Positions 16,637 to 23,981 of a stretch of DNA of 52,589 nt are shown piece by piece. This stretch comes from an uncultured Muribaculaceae bacterium (GTDB lineage Bacteria; Bacteroidota; Bacteroidia; Bacteroidales; Muribaculaceae): positions 1 through 52,589 of the forward strand of contig CANQRV010000013.1 of NCBI GenBank assembly GCA_947626355.1. The letters run 5' to 3'. A program made the translations under genes and the position numbers. How positions within the stretch are numbered: the first letter of the stretch is position 1; each line of letters begins with the position of its first letter. The notes under the pieces are model-generated. The model had not been told where the DNA came from. It saw nothing but the letters and a program-made list of their open reading frames with translations, and ran no database searches.

Positions 16637-16711
16637 GGTGCGGTAGTTCAGCCTGGTTAGAATACATGCCTGTCACGCATGGGGTCGCGGGTTCGAGTCC
16701 CGTCCGCACCG
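16637..16711 (+). tRNA. tRNA-Asp (anticodon GTC)
   Basis: Complete cloverleaf: acceptor stem GGTGCGG / CCGCACC, D-arm GTTC / GAAT, anticodon stem CATGC / GCATG around CTGTCAC (anticodon GTC), T-arm GCGGG / CCCGT with TTCGAGT loop, discriminator G. CCA is not encoded. It decodes Asp codons. It sits right after the phage-type block, but no integrase or duplicated tRNA end (attachment site) is visible. Confidence 0.97.
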
Positions 16712-16725
16712 CCGAGGAGAGAGGA

Positions 16726-16767
16726 AGAGCAGCAGCGTAAACTTAGGTTTCCTGCTGCTCTTTTTTT
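16726..16767 (+). terminator. Terminator after tRNA-Asp
   Basis: 10-bp stem AGAGCAGCAG / CTGCTGCTCT, 16-nt loop, followed by a run of seven T. Confidence 0.9.
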
Positions 16768-16792
16768 GTATTTGCATTGAATCGGTTGGCCT

Positions 16793-16979
16793 GTAGGGAC
16801 GCTTTTCAAAGCGCCCGCCCGGCGAAAACCGGCAAAACCATCATTGTTGGGATGCACCCTGGTGCATCCGCCTCGCGCATCCCGACATGCAGCCCGAGGG
16901 GACCGTTCCTGACAGGCGGACGCATACCAACCGAGGGGACTGTTCCTGACAGGCGGACGCTTTGAAAAGCGTCCCTACA
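16793..16979. repeat. Compound GTAGGGAC-type repeat (family C)
   Basis: Left end GTAGGGACGCTTTTCAAAGC, right end GCTTTGAAAAGCGTCCCTAC, with a third hairpin GGATGCACC-CT-GGTGCATCC (16850-16869) and a duplicated GAGGGGAC(C/T)GTTCCTGACAGGC inside. The outer 8 bp match family B but the core palindromes differ. No gene is seen in this stretch. Confidence 0.85.
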
Positions 16980-17048
16980 GGTCGGTGGAGCCAAGGGTCA
17001 AGAGTGAAGAGCAAGGGTAAAGAGTCAAGGCAATGGCTGGGGCCGAAC

Positions 17049-17135
17049 GTAGGGACATGCCTCCGGCATGTTTCGATGGCCGGCGGGTCAGAGACATTCC
17101 TGACGGCGGGAAACGTGCCGGAGGCACGTCCCTAC
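17049..17135. repeat. Family B repeat, copy 2
   Basis: GTAGGGAC (17049-17056) to GTCCCTAC (17128-17135) with the CATGCCTCCGGCATG and GTGCCGGAGGCAC cores; 35 nt upstream of aroQ. The surrounding intergenic DNA (16980-17170) holds AAGAGTGAAGAGCAAG-type remnants and no gene. Confidence 0.9.
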
Positions 17136-17170
17136 ATGACGGTGAAAGCTGCAAGACATGAAGTGAGGAT

Positions 17171-17605
17171 ATGATACTGATAATAAACGGACCGAATCTG
17201 AATCTGACAGGTAAACGCGAGCCGGAGATCTACGGCTCGGAGACTTTCGAGAGCTATCTGACGCGCCTGCGTGCATCAATGCCGGAGGTGAGCATAGAGT
17301 ATTTCCAAAGCAACAGCGAGGGAGCACTGATCGACCGCGTGCAGGCGGCCGGCGCCGACGCCGGATGCGAGGGAATCGTGATCAATCCCGGCGGCTACTC
17401 CCACTACTCGATAGCGCTGGCCGACGCGCTGCGCGCCGTCGACACGCCCGCGATAGAGGTGCACATCTCCAATATACACGCGCGCGAAGGGTATCGCGCC
17501 ACGACAGTGACTGGCGCGGCGTGCCGAGGTGTGATCGCCGGCCTCGGGCTCGACGGATACCGGCTGGCGGTGGAGGCGCTGAAAGAGAGGTGGAAACGTG
17601 GCTAA
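17171..17605 (+). CDS. aroQ: Type II 3-dehydroquinate dehydratase
   Basis: 144 aa, normal size for the type II enzyme, which dehydrates 3-dehydroquinate to 3-dehydroshikimate in the shikimate pathway (cytoplasm). Visible motifs: IINGPNLNLTGKREPEIYG with the catalytic Tyr, FQSNSEGALID, NPGGYSHYSIALADAL and AIEVHISNIHAREGYR with the catalytic His. The usual Ala-Tyr-Thr-His of the NPGAYTH motif is Gly-Tyr-Ser-His here. The stop TAA shares its last base with the ATG opening the dinD remnant, so foreign DNA is fused flush to its end. It is flanked upstream by a family B repeat; no consensus promoter was seen. Confidence 0.95.
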   Translation: MILIINGPNLNLTGKREPEIYGSETFESYLTRLRASMPEVSIEYFQSNSEGALIDRVQAAGADAGCEGIVINPGGYSHYSIALADALRAVDTPAIEVHISNIHAREGYRATTVTGAACRGVIAGLGLDGYRLAVEALKERWKRG

Positions 17606-18033
17606 TGAGCCGCTATGTCTGCTATCTTGCCGTGCAGAACGCCAACCCCGCCAAAACGATTGTGGCTCAGGCACAAACATATTTTGCAGTGCAGACCCGC
17701 AGAGCTGAAAAATATCTCGATAATGTCTTCACTGAAGAGGAGGAGAAGAGGCTATTGCTCCGGAAGGAGAATCAACGCATACTGGACCACATGGGGAGCA
17801 CAGAACTTGCTGCCAATCTATTCCGCGCGACACAGACAGAAGATAAGCTACGCCGCGACAACATACAAGGGAAAGCCGCCGCCAACCGCACCCACTATGA
17901 AGTAGGCTAGAAAGTAAGGGACACCATCAGGGACCTGGGGGGAGTGATGCCAGAAGACCTACCCACTGCCGACAGTATCAAACGACTGGAGAGTAAGCAA
18001 AAAAGGCTTGAAGCAAAAGAGGATGAAGAGTGA
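17605..18033 (+). pseudogene. dinD: Remnant of DNA-damage-inducible protein D (dinD)
   Basis: Translation gives SRYVCYLAVQNANPAKTIVA, QTYFAVQTRRAEKYL, then ILDHMGSTELAANLFRATQT, NRTHYEVG, stop TAG (17908-17910), and in the same frame KVRDTIRDLGGVMPEDLPT. These match conserved DinD blocks, but the N-terminal domain is missing, the middle jumps from RKENQR straight to ILDHMG (an internal deletion), and the TAG replaces a Lys codon of the conserved GKKVR. The final TGA comes from the next family A repeat. DinD is SOS-controlled and inhibits RecA-mediated exchange in E. coli. Here it is surely broken. Confidence 0.85.
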
Positions 18034-18160
18034 AATTGGGTGTGGCGGCGTCCCGCCGCCTTCGCGAAGCGAGGACACCCGGCAAGCCAACCCAGCGAGG
18101 ATACCTATGGGCTCGCAGGCTGGCGGCGAGACGCCGCCTCTCCCAAAGCGCTCCGCGCCA
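18026..18160 (+). repeat. Family A repeat at the end of the dinD remnant
   Basis: Starts AAGAGTGAAATTGGG and its TGA stops the remnant; contains GTGGCGGCGTCCCGCCGCC, TTCGCGAAGCGAGG, ATACCTATGGGCTCGCAGG and GGCGGCGAGACGCCGCCTC. Confidence 0.9.
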
Positions 18161-18195
18161 AGAATGAATCTCTTCGAGATTCTCGAGATCTCCTC

Positions 18196-18240
18196 AATTA
18201 TCGGGATAATCGGGATAATCCTGATTAAGCATGATTAAAT
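18196..18240. repeat. Tandem GATTAATC-like array, site 4
   Basis: GATAATC at 18205 and 18214, GATTAAGC at 18223, GATTAAAT at 18233: spacing 9, 9, 10. It lies directly upstream of the methyltransferase and follows a family A repeat, as site 3 does. Confidence 0.75.
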
Positions 18241-18263
18241 AAAAACAACGATCTGACGAATCA

Positions 18264-19055
18264 ATGACTGACGAATTAGAGAGATATATAGAGGCGCATA
18301 TCGGGCGGGAGCCGGAGGAGCTCGGCCGCATCGACCGCGAGACAAACCTGCGGACGGTGAACGGCCGCATGTGTTCCGGCCACCTCCAGGGAAGACTCCT
18401 CAAGATGCTTGTGAGGATGATACGGCCGCGGCGCGTGCTGGAATTAGGCACGTTTACCGGCTACTCGGCGCTCTGCATGGCGGAGGGTCTCGAGGACGAC
18501 GCCTGCGTCGACACCCTCGAGGCCGACGACGAGCTGGAGGACATAATACGCGCCAATCTCGCCCGCGTGGAGTGGGGACGGCGCGTGAGGCTCCACATCG
18601 GAGACGCCGAGGAGCTGATGGCCTCGATGGAGCCGGGAAGCTACGACCTCGTCTTCATCGACGCCGACAAGCGGCGCTATCCGGCCTACTACGAGGCGGC
18701 GCGCCGCCTGACGCGCCCCGGCGGATATATCATCGCCGACAATACATTATGGGACGGCCACGTTACAGAAGAGGGCAAGCACGCGCCGCAGACGCGCGGG
18801 GTGATGGCCTTCAACGACATGGTGGCCTCCGACGAGGGTGTGGAGTGCGTGATTCTGCCGCTCCGCGACGGAATGAGCGTGATAAGAGTGAAATTGGGAG
18901 TGGCGGCGTCCCGCCGCCTTCGCGAAGCGAGGCTACCCGGCGAGAAGATACCTACGGACTCGCCGGGTGGCGGCGAGACGCCGCCTCTCCCAAACCAGGC
19001 CGGCCAGGGTGGCGGCGAGACGCCGCCTCTCCCAGGGCGCTTCGCGCAAGGGTGA
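18264..19055 (+). CDS. Class I SAM-dependent O-methyltransferase with repeat-encoded tail
   Basis: 263 aa; residues 1-209 are a complete caffeoyl-CoA-OMT-like enzyme: VLELGTFTGYSALCMAEGL (58-76, SAM site), LEADDE, LHIGDAEELM, VFIDADKRRYPAYYE (metal/SAM Asp), YIIADNTLWDG and GMSVIRVK as last strand. Family members methylate hydroxyl groups of small molecules; the substrate is unknown. The remaining about 54 residues (LGVAASRRLREARLPGEKIP onward, with repeated GGGETPPLP) are the translation of a family A repeat that removed the natural stop. The tail is Pro/Gly-rich and probably unstructured. The gene follows aroQ and the dinD remnant. Confidence 0.88.
   Translation: MTDELERYIEAHIGREPEELGRIDRETNLRTVNGRMCSGHLQGRLLKMLVRMIRPRRVLELGTFTGYSALCMAEGLEDDACVDTLEADDELEDIIRANLARVEWGRRVRLHIGDAEELMASMEPGSYDLVFIDADKRRYPAYYEAARRLTRPGGYIIADNTLWDGHVTEEGKHAPQTRGVMAFNDMVASDEGVECVILPLRDGMSVIRVKLGVAASRRLREARLPGEKIPTDSPGGGETPPLPNQAGQGGGETPPLPGRFAQG
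18884..19054 (+). repeat. Family A repeat translated into the methyltransferase tail
   Basis: Starts AAGAGTGAAATTGGGAGTGG; has the full inner part plus an extra copy of the right arm GGCGGCGAGACGCCGCCTC. The gene enters the repeat in the one frame without an early stop. Confidence 0.9.
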
Positions 19056-19118
19056 GGGGGGAAGATATTATAAATCTTATAAGAATCTTACAGACAATCA
19101 TTTAAAGAAACGAAATAT

Positions 19119-21158
19119 ATGGAAAGGAAATTCAAAAGGACCTTGATCACGTCGGCGCTGCCATACGCCAACGGCCCGGTGCATATCGGGCACCTGGCCG
19201 GCGTCTACGTGCCGGCCGACATCTACGCACGCTACCTCCGCTCCAAAGGCGAGGAGGTGATGTTTGTGGGGGGTAGCGACGAGCACGGCGTGCCCATCAC
19301 CATCAAGGCGCGCCGCGAGGGCGTCACCCCGCAGGACATCGTAGACCGCTACCATGCCATCATCCGCGACAGCTTCGAGGAGCTGGGCATCAGCTTCGAC
19401 GTCTACGGACGCACCACGTCGGCCACCCACCGCAAGACAGCCTCCGACTTCTTCCGCAAGCTCTACGAGAAGGGAGAATTCATCGAGAAGACCTCCGAGC
19501 AGCTTTACGATCCGGAGGCGGGGGAATTCCTCGCCGACCGCTACGTGACGGGCACGTGCCCGCGCTGCGGCAACGAGCACGCCTACGGCGACCAGTGCGA
19601 GGCCTGCGGCACCTCGCTGAGCCCCTCGGAGCTCATCAACCCCAAGTCGGCGCTCTCCGGCGCCACGCCGGTGCTCCGCGAGACCACCCACTGGTATCTG
19701 CCGCTCGACAAATGGGAGCCCCGCCTGCGCCAGTGGATCCTCGAGGAGCACAAGGAGTGGAAGCCCAACGTCTACGGGCAGTGCAAGTCGTGGCTCGACC
19801 TCGGCCTTCAGCCGCGCGCCGTGAGCCGTGACCTGAAATGGGGCATCCCCGTGCCCGTGGAGGGAGCCGAGGGGAAGGTGCTCTACGTATGGTTTGACGC
19901 CCCGATCGGCTATATCTCCAACACCATCGACGCCGTGGGCGACGACTGGGAGCGTTGGTGGAAAGACCCCGAGACACGCATGCTCCACTTCATCGGCAAG
20001 GACAACATCGTGTTCCACTGCATCGTCTTCCCGGCCATGCTGATGGCCGACGGCAGCTACAACCTCCCCGACAACGTGCCGGCCAACGAATTCCTCAACC
20101 TCGAGGACGACAAGATCTCGACCTCGCGCAACTGGGCCGTATGGCTCCACGAATACCTGCGCGAGCTGCCGGGCAAGCAGGACGTGCTCCGCTACGTGCT
20201 GACGGCCAACGCCCCGGAGACCAAGGACAACAACTTCACCTGGCGCGACTTCCAGGCCCGCAACAACAACGAGCTTGTGGCCATCCTCGGCAACTTCGTC
20301 AACCGCGCGATGGTGCTCGTGCATAAATACTACGACGGCGTGACGCCGGAGGCCGGCGAGCTTCAGGAGATCGACCGCGAGGCCATCGACGAGGTGAGGA
20401 GGAGCATCGCGGAGGCCGCGCGCAACCTCGACGCCTTCCACTTCCGCGAGGCGCTGAAAGACGTGATGAACGTTGCGCGCGTCGGCAACAAGTACCTGGC
20501 AGACACGGAGCCCTGGAAGCTCATCAAGACCGACCCGGCTCGCACGGCGACGATCCTCAACACGGCGCTCCAGATCTGCGCCAACCTCGCCATCGTGATG
20601 GAGCCCTTCACGCCCTTCATGTCGCATCGTCTGGCTCCGTGGCTGGGCCTCGGGGAGCTGCGCTGGAGCGACGCCGGGAGGTTCGACCTCGTGCCTGCCG
20701 GCTACGTCATCGCGAAGCCGGAGCTCCTCTTCGAGCGCATCGACGACAGCGTGGTGGAGGCCCAGGTGGCCAAGCTTCAGGCCGCCAAGGATAAGAACGC
20801 CGCCGAGGCATGGACGCCCGACCCGGTGAAAGCCGAGGTCGACTTCCCCACCTTCGAGAAGATGGACATCCGCGTGGGGAAGGTGACGGCCTGCGAGAAG
20901 GTGCCGAAGGCCGACAAGCTGCTCAAGCTGACGATCGACGACGGCATGGGCGGCCGCACGATAGTGAGCGGCATCGCGAAATACTACAGGCCGGAGGAGC
21001 TCGTGGGCCAGGAAGTGTGCTTCATGGCCAACTTCGCGCCGCGTAAGCTTCGCGGGGTGGAGTCGCAGGGTATGGTGCTGAGCGCCGTGGATGCCGACGG
21101 GCGTCTGGTGGTGATCGGCCCCAACGGCAGCGTGCGCCCCGGGGCATCCGTAGGATGA
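19119..21158 (+). CDS. metG: Methionyl-tRNA synthetase
   Basis: 679 aa, normal size for the long form. Charges tRNA-Met with methionine in the cytoplasm. Motifs: HIGH (22-25) in [20 protein letters not shown], zinc-knuckle [18 protein letters not shown], the KMSKS counterpart DKISTSR, and a C-terminal EMAP/Trbp111-like tRNA-binding domain ([20 protein letters not shown], then [25 protein letters not shown]). The TGA stop is at the junction with a family A repeat whose first base is the last base of the stop. Start ATG 19119 is preceded by AT-rich DNA but no consensus promoter. Confidence 0.97.
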   Translation: MERKFKRTLITSALPYANGPVHIGHLAGVYVPADIYARYLRSKGEEVMFVGGSDEHGVPITIKARREGVTPQDIVDRYHAIIRDSFEELGISFDVYGRTTSATHRKTASDFFRKLYEKGEFIEKTSEQLYDPEAGEFLADRYVTGTCPRCGNEHAYGDQCEACGTSLSPSELINPKSALSGATPVLRETTHWYLPLDKWEPRLRQWILEEHKEWKPNVYGQCKSWLDLGLQPRAVSRDLKWGIPVPVEGAEGKVLYVWFDAPIGYISNTIDAVGDDWERWWKDPETRMLHFIGKDNIVFHCIVFPAMLMADGSYNLPDNVPANEFLNLEDDKISTSRNWAVWLHEYLRELPGKQDVLRYVLTANAPETKDNNFTWRDFQARNNNELVAILGNFVNRAMVLVHKYYDGVTPEAGELQEIDREAIDEVRRSIAEAARNLDAFHFREALKDVMNVARVGNKYLADTEPWKLIKTDPARTATILNTALQICANLAIVMEPFTPFMSHRLAPWLGLGELRWSDAGRFDLVPAGYVIAKPELLFERIDDSVVEAQVAKLQAAKDKNAAEAWTPDPVKAEVDFPTFEKMDIRVGKVTACEKVPKADKLLKLTIDDGMGGRTIVSGIAKYYRPEELVGQEVCFMANFAPRKLRGVESQGMVLSAVDADGRLVVIGPNGSVRPGASVG

Positions 21159-21285
21159 AGAGTCAAATTGGGAGTGGCGGCGTCCCGCCGCCTTCGCGAA
21201 GCGAGGCCACCCGGCAAGAATACCTATGGACTCGCAGGCTGGCGGCGAGACGCCGCCTCTCCCAGAGTGCTTCGCGTCAGGAGTG
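21158..21285 (+). repeat. Family A repeat at the metG stop codon
   Basis: AAGAGTCAAATTGGGAGTGG start abuts metG; complete copy with TTCGCGAAGCGAGG, AATACCTATGGACTCGC and GGCGGCGAGACGCCGCCTC. Confidence 0.9.
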
Positions 21286-21301
21286 AACACCTACACCGAA
21301 C

Positions 21302-21398
21302 GTAGGGACATGCCTCCGGCATGTTTCGAGGGCCGGTGGGTCAGAGGCATTCCTGACGGTGGGGCCGGTGGGGAAACGTGCCGAAGGCACGTCCCTAC
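21302..21398. repeat. Family B repeat, copy 3
   Basis: GTAGGGAC (21302-21309) to GTCCCTAC (21391-21398), cores as in copy 2. It lies between metG and the convergent locus-2 genes; nothing else is seen in 21286-21431. Confidence 0.9.
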
Positions 21399-21431
21399 AA
21401 GACGGGAAGGCGCTCCGCGTAAGGGTGAGGG

Positions 21432-21947
21432 TCAGATGGGTGAGAGGCGGCGGGGGCGCGCGGGGGGCCGGGCGAGGACCCGGAGCGAGACCCGGGCCGC
21501 GTCGAGACGCTCGCTGAGCGGGGCGACGACGTCCGGCGCCACCGCCTCCAGACGCCTCAGCAATACATACGTCACCACGAAATCGGTGACCACGGCCCTC
21601 AGCCGCTCCCTCCTCCAGAGAGGAAACGGCAGCCCGGCGGCGGGAAGCAGGATCCAACCCTGCTTCCCGCCTTCCGTTTCCGGGGTAGAACCTGCTGACG
21701 CATGACCGCCTTCCGTTTCCGGGGGCGCGACGATGACGGCCTGACGCCCAAAAAGGGCGGCCGCCTCCGAGAAGGCGAGGCGCAGCATGGCCGTGACCCA
21801 CGGCATGTTGTCGTCGTCGCAGATGTCGGCGAGCTGATGGAGGCGATGGGGAGTGTAGGAGCCCTCGAGGATGTCGGCCTGCACAAACGCTGCGTCGGCG
21901 ATGTCGGCCGTCAGGGAGTCGAGGGGCCAGAAGATATGGGCGTCCAT
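21432..21947 (-). CDS. Unknown helical protein, third gene of repressor-linked cluster
   Basis: 171 aa, not recognised. Mostly alpha-helical (DSLTADIADAAFVQADILEG, HRLHQLADICDDDNMPWVTA, MLRLAFSEAAALFGR), then a linker with an in-frame duplication (PETEGGHASAGST then PETEGG, from a 19-bp DNA direct repeat at 21667 and 21706), and a last helix RLRAVVTDFVVTYVLLRRLE. The basic C-terminus (RPPARPRRLSPI) is charge-rich. The start follows the previous stop by 3 nt, so it shares a transcript with the next two genes. No function is proposed beyond membership of the phage-like cluster. Confidence 0.65.
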   Translation of the reverse strand: MDAHIFWPLDSLTADIADAAFVQADILEGSYTPHRLHQLADICDDDNMPWVTAMLRLAFSEAAALFGRQAVIVAPPETEGGHASAGSTPETEGGKQGWILLPAAGLPFPLWRRERLRAVVTDFVVTYVLLRRLEAVAPDVVAPLSERLDAARVSLRVLARPPARPRRLSPI

Positions 21948-21950
21948 GGC

Positions 21951-22442
21951 TCAGGAGGCGGCGGGGCGACGCGGCCTCACGCGGCGGCACAGGGCTACGT
22001 CGAGCGCCGAGAGCGCCCTCTCGGCGGCCTCCGCATAGTCGGAGGCGTCGCTCTTGTCGGTGATCACAAACCAGTCGGCCACGGCGCGGGCCACGATGAA
22101 ATCGTGGGCCGAGGCGGCGATGGCCTCGAGAGAGGCCGTATTGTAGTTGGAGGGCATCGCCAGCAGGAGCACCACAGAGCCCGCGGCCTCCTGAAGCGAA
22201 TTGCGGGCCGACGTGGCGTCGACCGTGAGATACTCCCCCACCCTGGTCTTGAGCTGCGCCAGCGCCGTGGAGACGCTGCGGCGCACCTGGTCGAGGTTCT
22301 CCTCGTCGTCATTGGCCTGCATCGCGGCCACGCGCTCGTGGCTCAGGGCGTCGGAGCGGCTGCGGCCGGTGAGATAGGTCTTGTTCTGGATATCGAAGAT
22401 GATCTCGGCGATATCGAGTGTGATTGAGATTGACTTTTTCAT
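21951..22442 (-). CDS. Unknown helical protein, second gene of repressor-linked cluster
   Basis: 163 aa from ATG at 22442 (start of MKKSISITLDIAEIIFDIQN; longer starts would translate AT-rich intergenic DNA). It opens with a short strand, then KTYLTGRSRSD and helices (MQANDDEENLDQVRRSVSTA, LAQLKTRVGEYL, then SLEAIAASAHDFIVARAVAD). Size, strand-then-helices layout and spacing resemble the neighbouring 150-aa protein, suggesting distant paralogues. I recall similar unannotated proteins in other Bacteroidales but cannot verify it. A structural (tail/baseplate) role would be a guess. Confidence 0.68.
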   Translation of the reverse strand: MKKSISITLDIAEIIFDIQNKTYLTGRSRSDALSHERVAAMQANDDEENLDQVRRSVSTALAQLKTRVGEYLTVDATSARNSLQEAAGSVVLLLAMPSNYNTASLEAIAASAHDFIVARAVADWFVITDKSDASDYAEAAERALSALDVALCRRVRPRRPAAS

Positions 22443-22507
22443 TCTGCCTGGATAATTAATTATAAGATTTAGACTTATAAGATTTATACAATTTATAAAT
22501 CGGAGCC

Positions 22508-22960
22508 TCATGCGGCGCCGCCGCGCCTCTGCGGGCGGCGGCGGTGGGTGCAGCGGGCGGCGGCGGCCTCGAGGAGGGCGTCGGCCTTGGCCTGCATGGC
22601 CGGGGCGGCGGGCTTGTTGGCCATCGCATACCACTGTGCGGTGACGGAGGCCACCATCGATGAATAGATGTCGCGGGAGAGGGAATTGCTCTGTGCGTCG
22701 TCGTAGGCCGAGGAGAGGGAGAGCACCATGGCGAAAGAGCCGAGGGCGTAGTCGACGCTGACGATGAAGTCGCGCAGACGGGCGGCGACAACGGCCGCGG
22801 CCTCGGTCCAGAACAGGTTCAGCATCTCGAGGGCACCCTCGTCGGCGGCTATGCGGTCGACGGCATCGGGGTCGGCGGCGCGTCCGGCGGCGAAAGCGGA
22901 GGTGCGGGCGGCGTCGGCCACGACGTCGTCGCGCAGGATCTGGATTTTCACAGTCTTCAT
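22508..22960 (-). CDS. Unknown helical protein, first gene of repressor-linked cluster
   Basis: 150 aa from ATG at 22960 (MKTVKIQILRDDVVADAART). Strand, then helices with AFAAGRAADPDAVDRIAADE, EMLNLFWTEAAAVVAARLRD, FIVSVDYALGSFAMVLSLSS and a Lys/Ala-rich end that turns strongly basic (HRRRPQRRGGAA). It is first in a three-gene leftward unit; a leftward TATCTTTG (23062-23055) lies about 100 nt upstream. The unit faces the repressor gene, so regulation by that repressor is likely. No family is recognised. Confidence 0.68.
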   Translation of the reverse strand: MKTVKIQILRDDVVADAARTSAFAAGRAADPDAVDRIAADEGALEMLNLFWTEAAAVVAARLRDFIVSVDYALGSFAMVLSLSSAYDDAQSNSLSRDIYSSMVASVTAQWYAMANKPAAPAMQAKADALLEAAAARCTHRRRPQRRGGAA

Positions 22961-22997
22961 AATTTTGCTATTAAAGGTTGAAAAATCGGTTTGGAAA

Positions 22998-23029
22998 ATT
23001 TGCATAATCGTGTGATTATGGCTATCTTT
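22998..23029 (+). promoter_or_regulatory. Promoter reading toward the S24 repressor
   Basis: TTTG (22998-23001), 20-nt spacer, TATCTTTG (23022-23029): consensus spacing and sequence. The leader to the repressor start would be about 285 nt and includes family A, B and C repeat pieces. Confidence 0.75.
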
Positions 23030-23063
23030 GTGGTGCAAAGAATGATTTACGGCACAAAGATAG
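23021..23063. promoter_or_regulatory. 11-bp inverted repeat joining two facing promoters
   Basis: CTATCTTTGTG (23021-23031) and CACAAAGATAG (23053-23063) are perfect inverted copies 21 nt apart. Each arm is a -7 element, so rightward (repressor) and leftward (three-gene unit) transcription would start face to face. The leftward one lacks a clear -33. It is a candidate operator/switch. Confidence 0.6.
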
Positions 23064-23124
23064 GCGCCGCGACCGGGCGGCGAACATTATTTTACAACTT
23101 TGCTATACGCTTCGCGCATAGCAA

Positions 23125-23264
23125 AAGAGTGAAGGGTGAAATTGGGAGAGGCGGCGGCATTCCTGCCGGTGGGGACGGTGGGGAAACGTGCCGGAGGCAC
23201 GTCCCTACAGGCCGGGCATAGTGACGGTTTTCGCCGGGCGGACGCTTTGAAAAGCGTCCCTACA
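23125..23264. repeat. Hybrid of family A, B and C repeat pieces
   Basis: AAGAGTGAAGGGTGAAATTGGG (family A start, 23125), then a family B right half ending GTCCCTAC (23201-23208), then a family C end GGACGCTTTGAAAAGCGTCC (23240-23259). It fills the gap before the repressor. Confidence 0.8.
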
Positions 23265-23318
23265 GGCCGGGCACAGGCCGTAAACAGATATTTAAGCAAG
23301 TAAGAAAGGAGAATAGAT

Positions 23319-23981
23319 ATGAAGACAGAGAATGGACGCGACCTGACGACCGTGAAGGGACGCCTGATGGAGTTTCTGCGCACGCGGAAAATCAGCCGTA
23401 AGGAATTCTCGGAAGCCATGGGCCTCTCTCTCAACTATGTGGGCGCAATCCGCAAATCGCTCCCCGCGGAGCGCATGCGGCGGCTGATGGAGCTCTACCC
23501 GGAGCTCAACCGCGACTGGCTGCTCTACGGCGAGGGGGAGATGCTCAACGACAGGGATGGGACGCCGGCGACTGCCGACGGCTACGCCGTGCCGCTGCTC
23601 CCCGTGGAGGCGAGCGCCGGCACCATGTCGCAGATCTCGGCGGGGGTGATGCCCTACGAGTGCGAGACGATAATGTCGCCGGTGAGGGGCGTCGACATGG
23701 CCATCAAGGTGTGTGGCGACAGCATGGAGCCCACCTTCAGCAACGGCGACACATTACTGATTAAGAAAATCAACGACAAGGCCTTCATCCCGTGGGGCCA
23801 TCCGGTGGTGATCGACACGGAGAACGGGGTGCTGGTGAAGGCGCTCTACCCCGGCGACACACCCGGGGAGGTGCAGGCGCGGAGCCACAACCCGGCCTAT
23901 CCGCCTCTCGACATCCCGAAATCCACGGTCTACGGCCTCTACAAGATCATCGGGAGGATTTCCCTTTACCAGTCGTACTGA
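23319..23981 (+). CDS. LexA/cI-like repressor: HTH plus S24 peptidase
   Basis: 220 aa. N-terminal DNA-binding helices (VKGRLMEFLRTRKISRKEFS, EAMGLSLNYVGAIRK), a linker, then a complete S24 autopeptidase domain: candidate cleavage site EASAGT (Ala100-Gly101), Ser135 in VCGDSMEPTF and Lys174 in GVLVKALYPGD. Such repressors self-cleave when RecA is activated by DNA damage, releasing phage genes. The start ATG 23319 has a strong AAGGAG ribosome site, unusual for Bacteroidetes. The gene is opposite the three-gene phage-like unit and shares its control region. The 3' end overlaps the convergent kinase gene by 35 nt. Confidence 0.9.
   Translation: MKTENGRDLTTVKGRLMEFLRTRKISRKEFSEAMGLSLNYVGAIRKSLPAERMRRLMELYPELNRDWLLYGEGEMLNDRDGTPATADGYAVPLLPVEASAGTMSQISAGVMPYECETIMSPVRGVDMAIKVCGDSMEPTFSNGDTLLIKKINDKAFIPWGHPVVIDTENGVLVKALYPGDTPGEVQARSHNPAYPPLDIPKSTVYGLYKIIGRISLYQSY

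Noticed and set aside
16637-16711. tRNA-Asp as an integration site for the phage-type block
   Set aside because: No duplicated tRNA 3' end was found near 8.3-8.6 kb or elsewhere in the window, and no integrase is present.
19098-21290. 730-aa open frame antisense to metG
   Set aside because: metG is complete with all motifs; the antisense frame also runs through two repeats.
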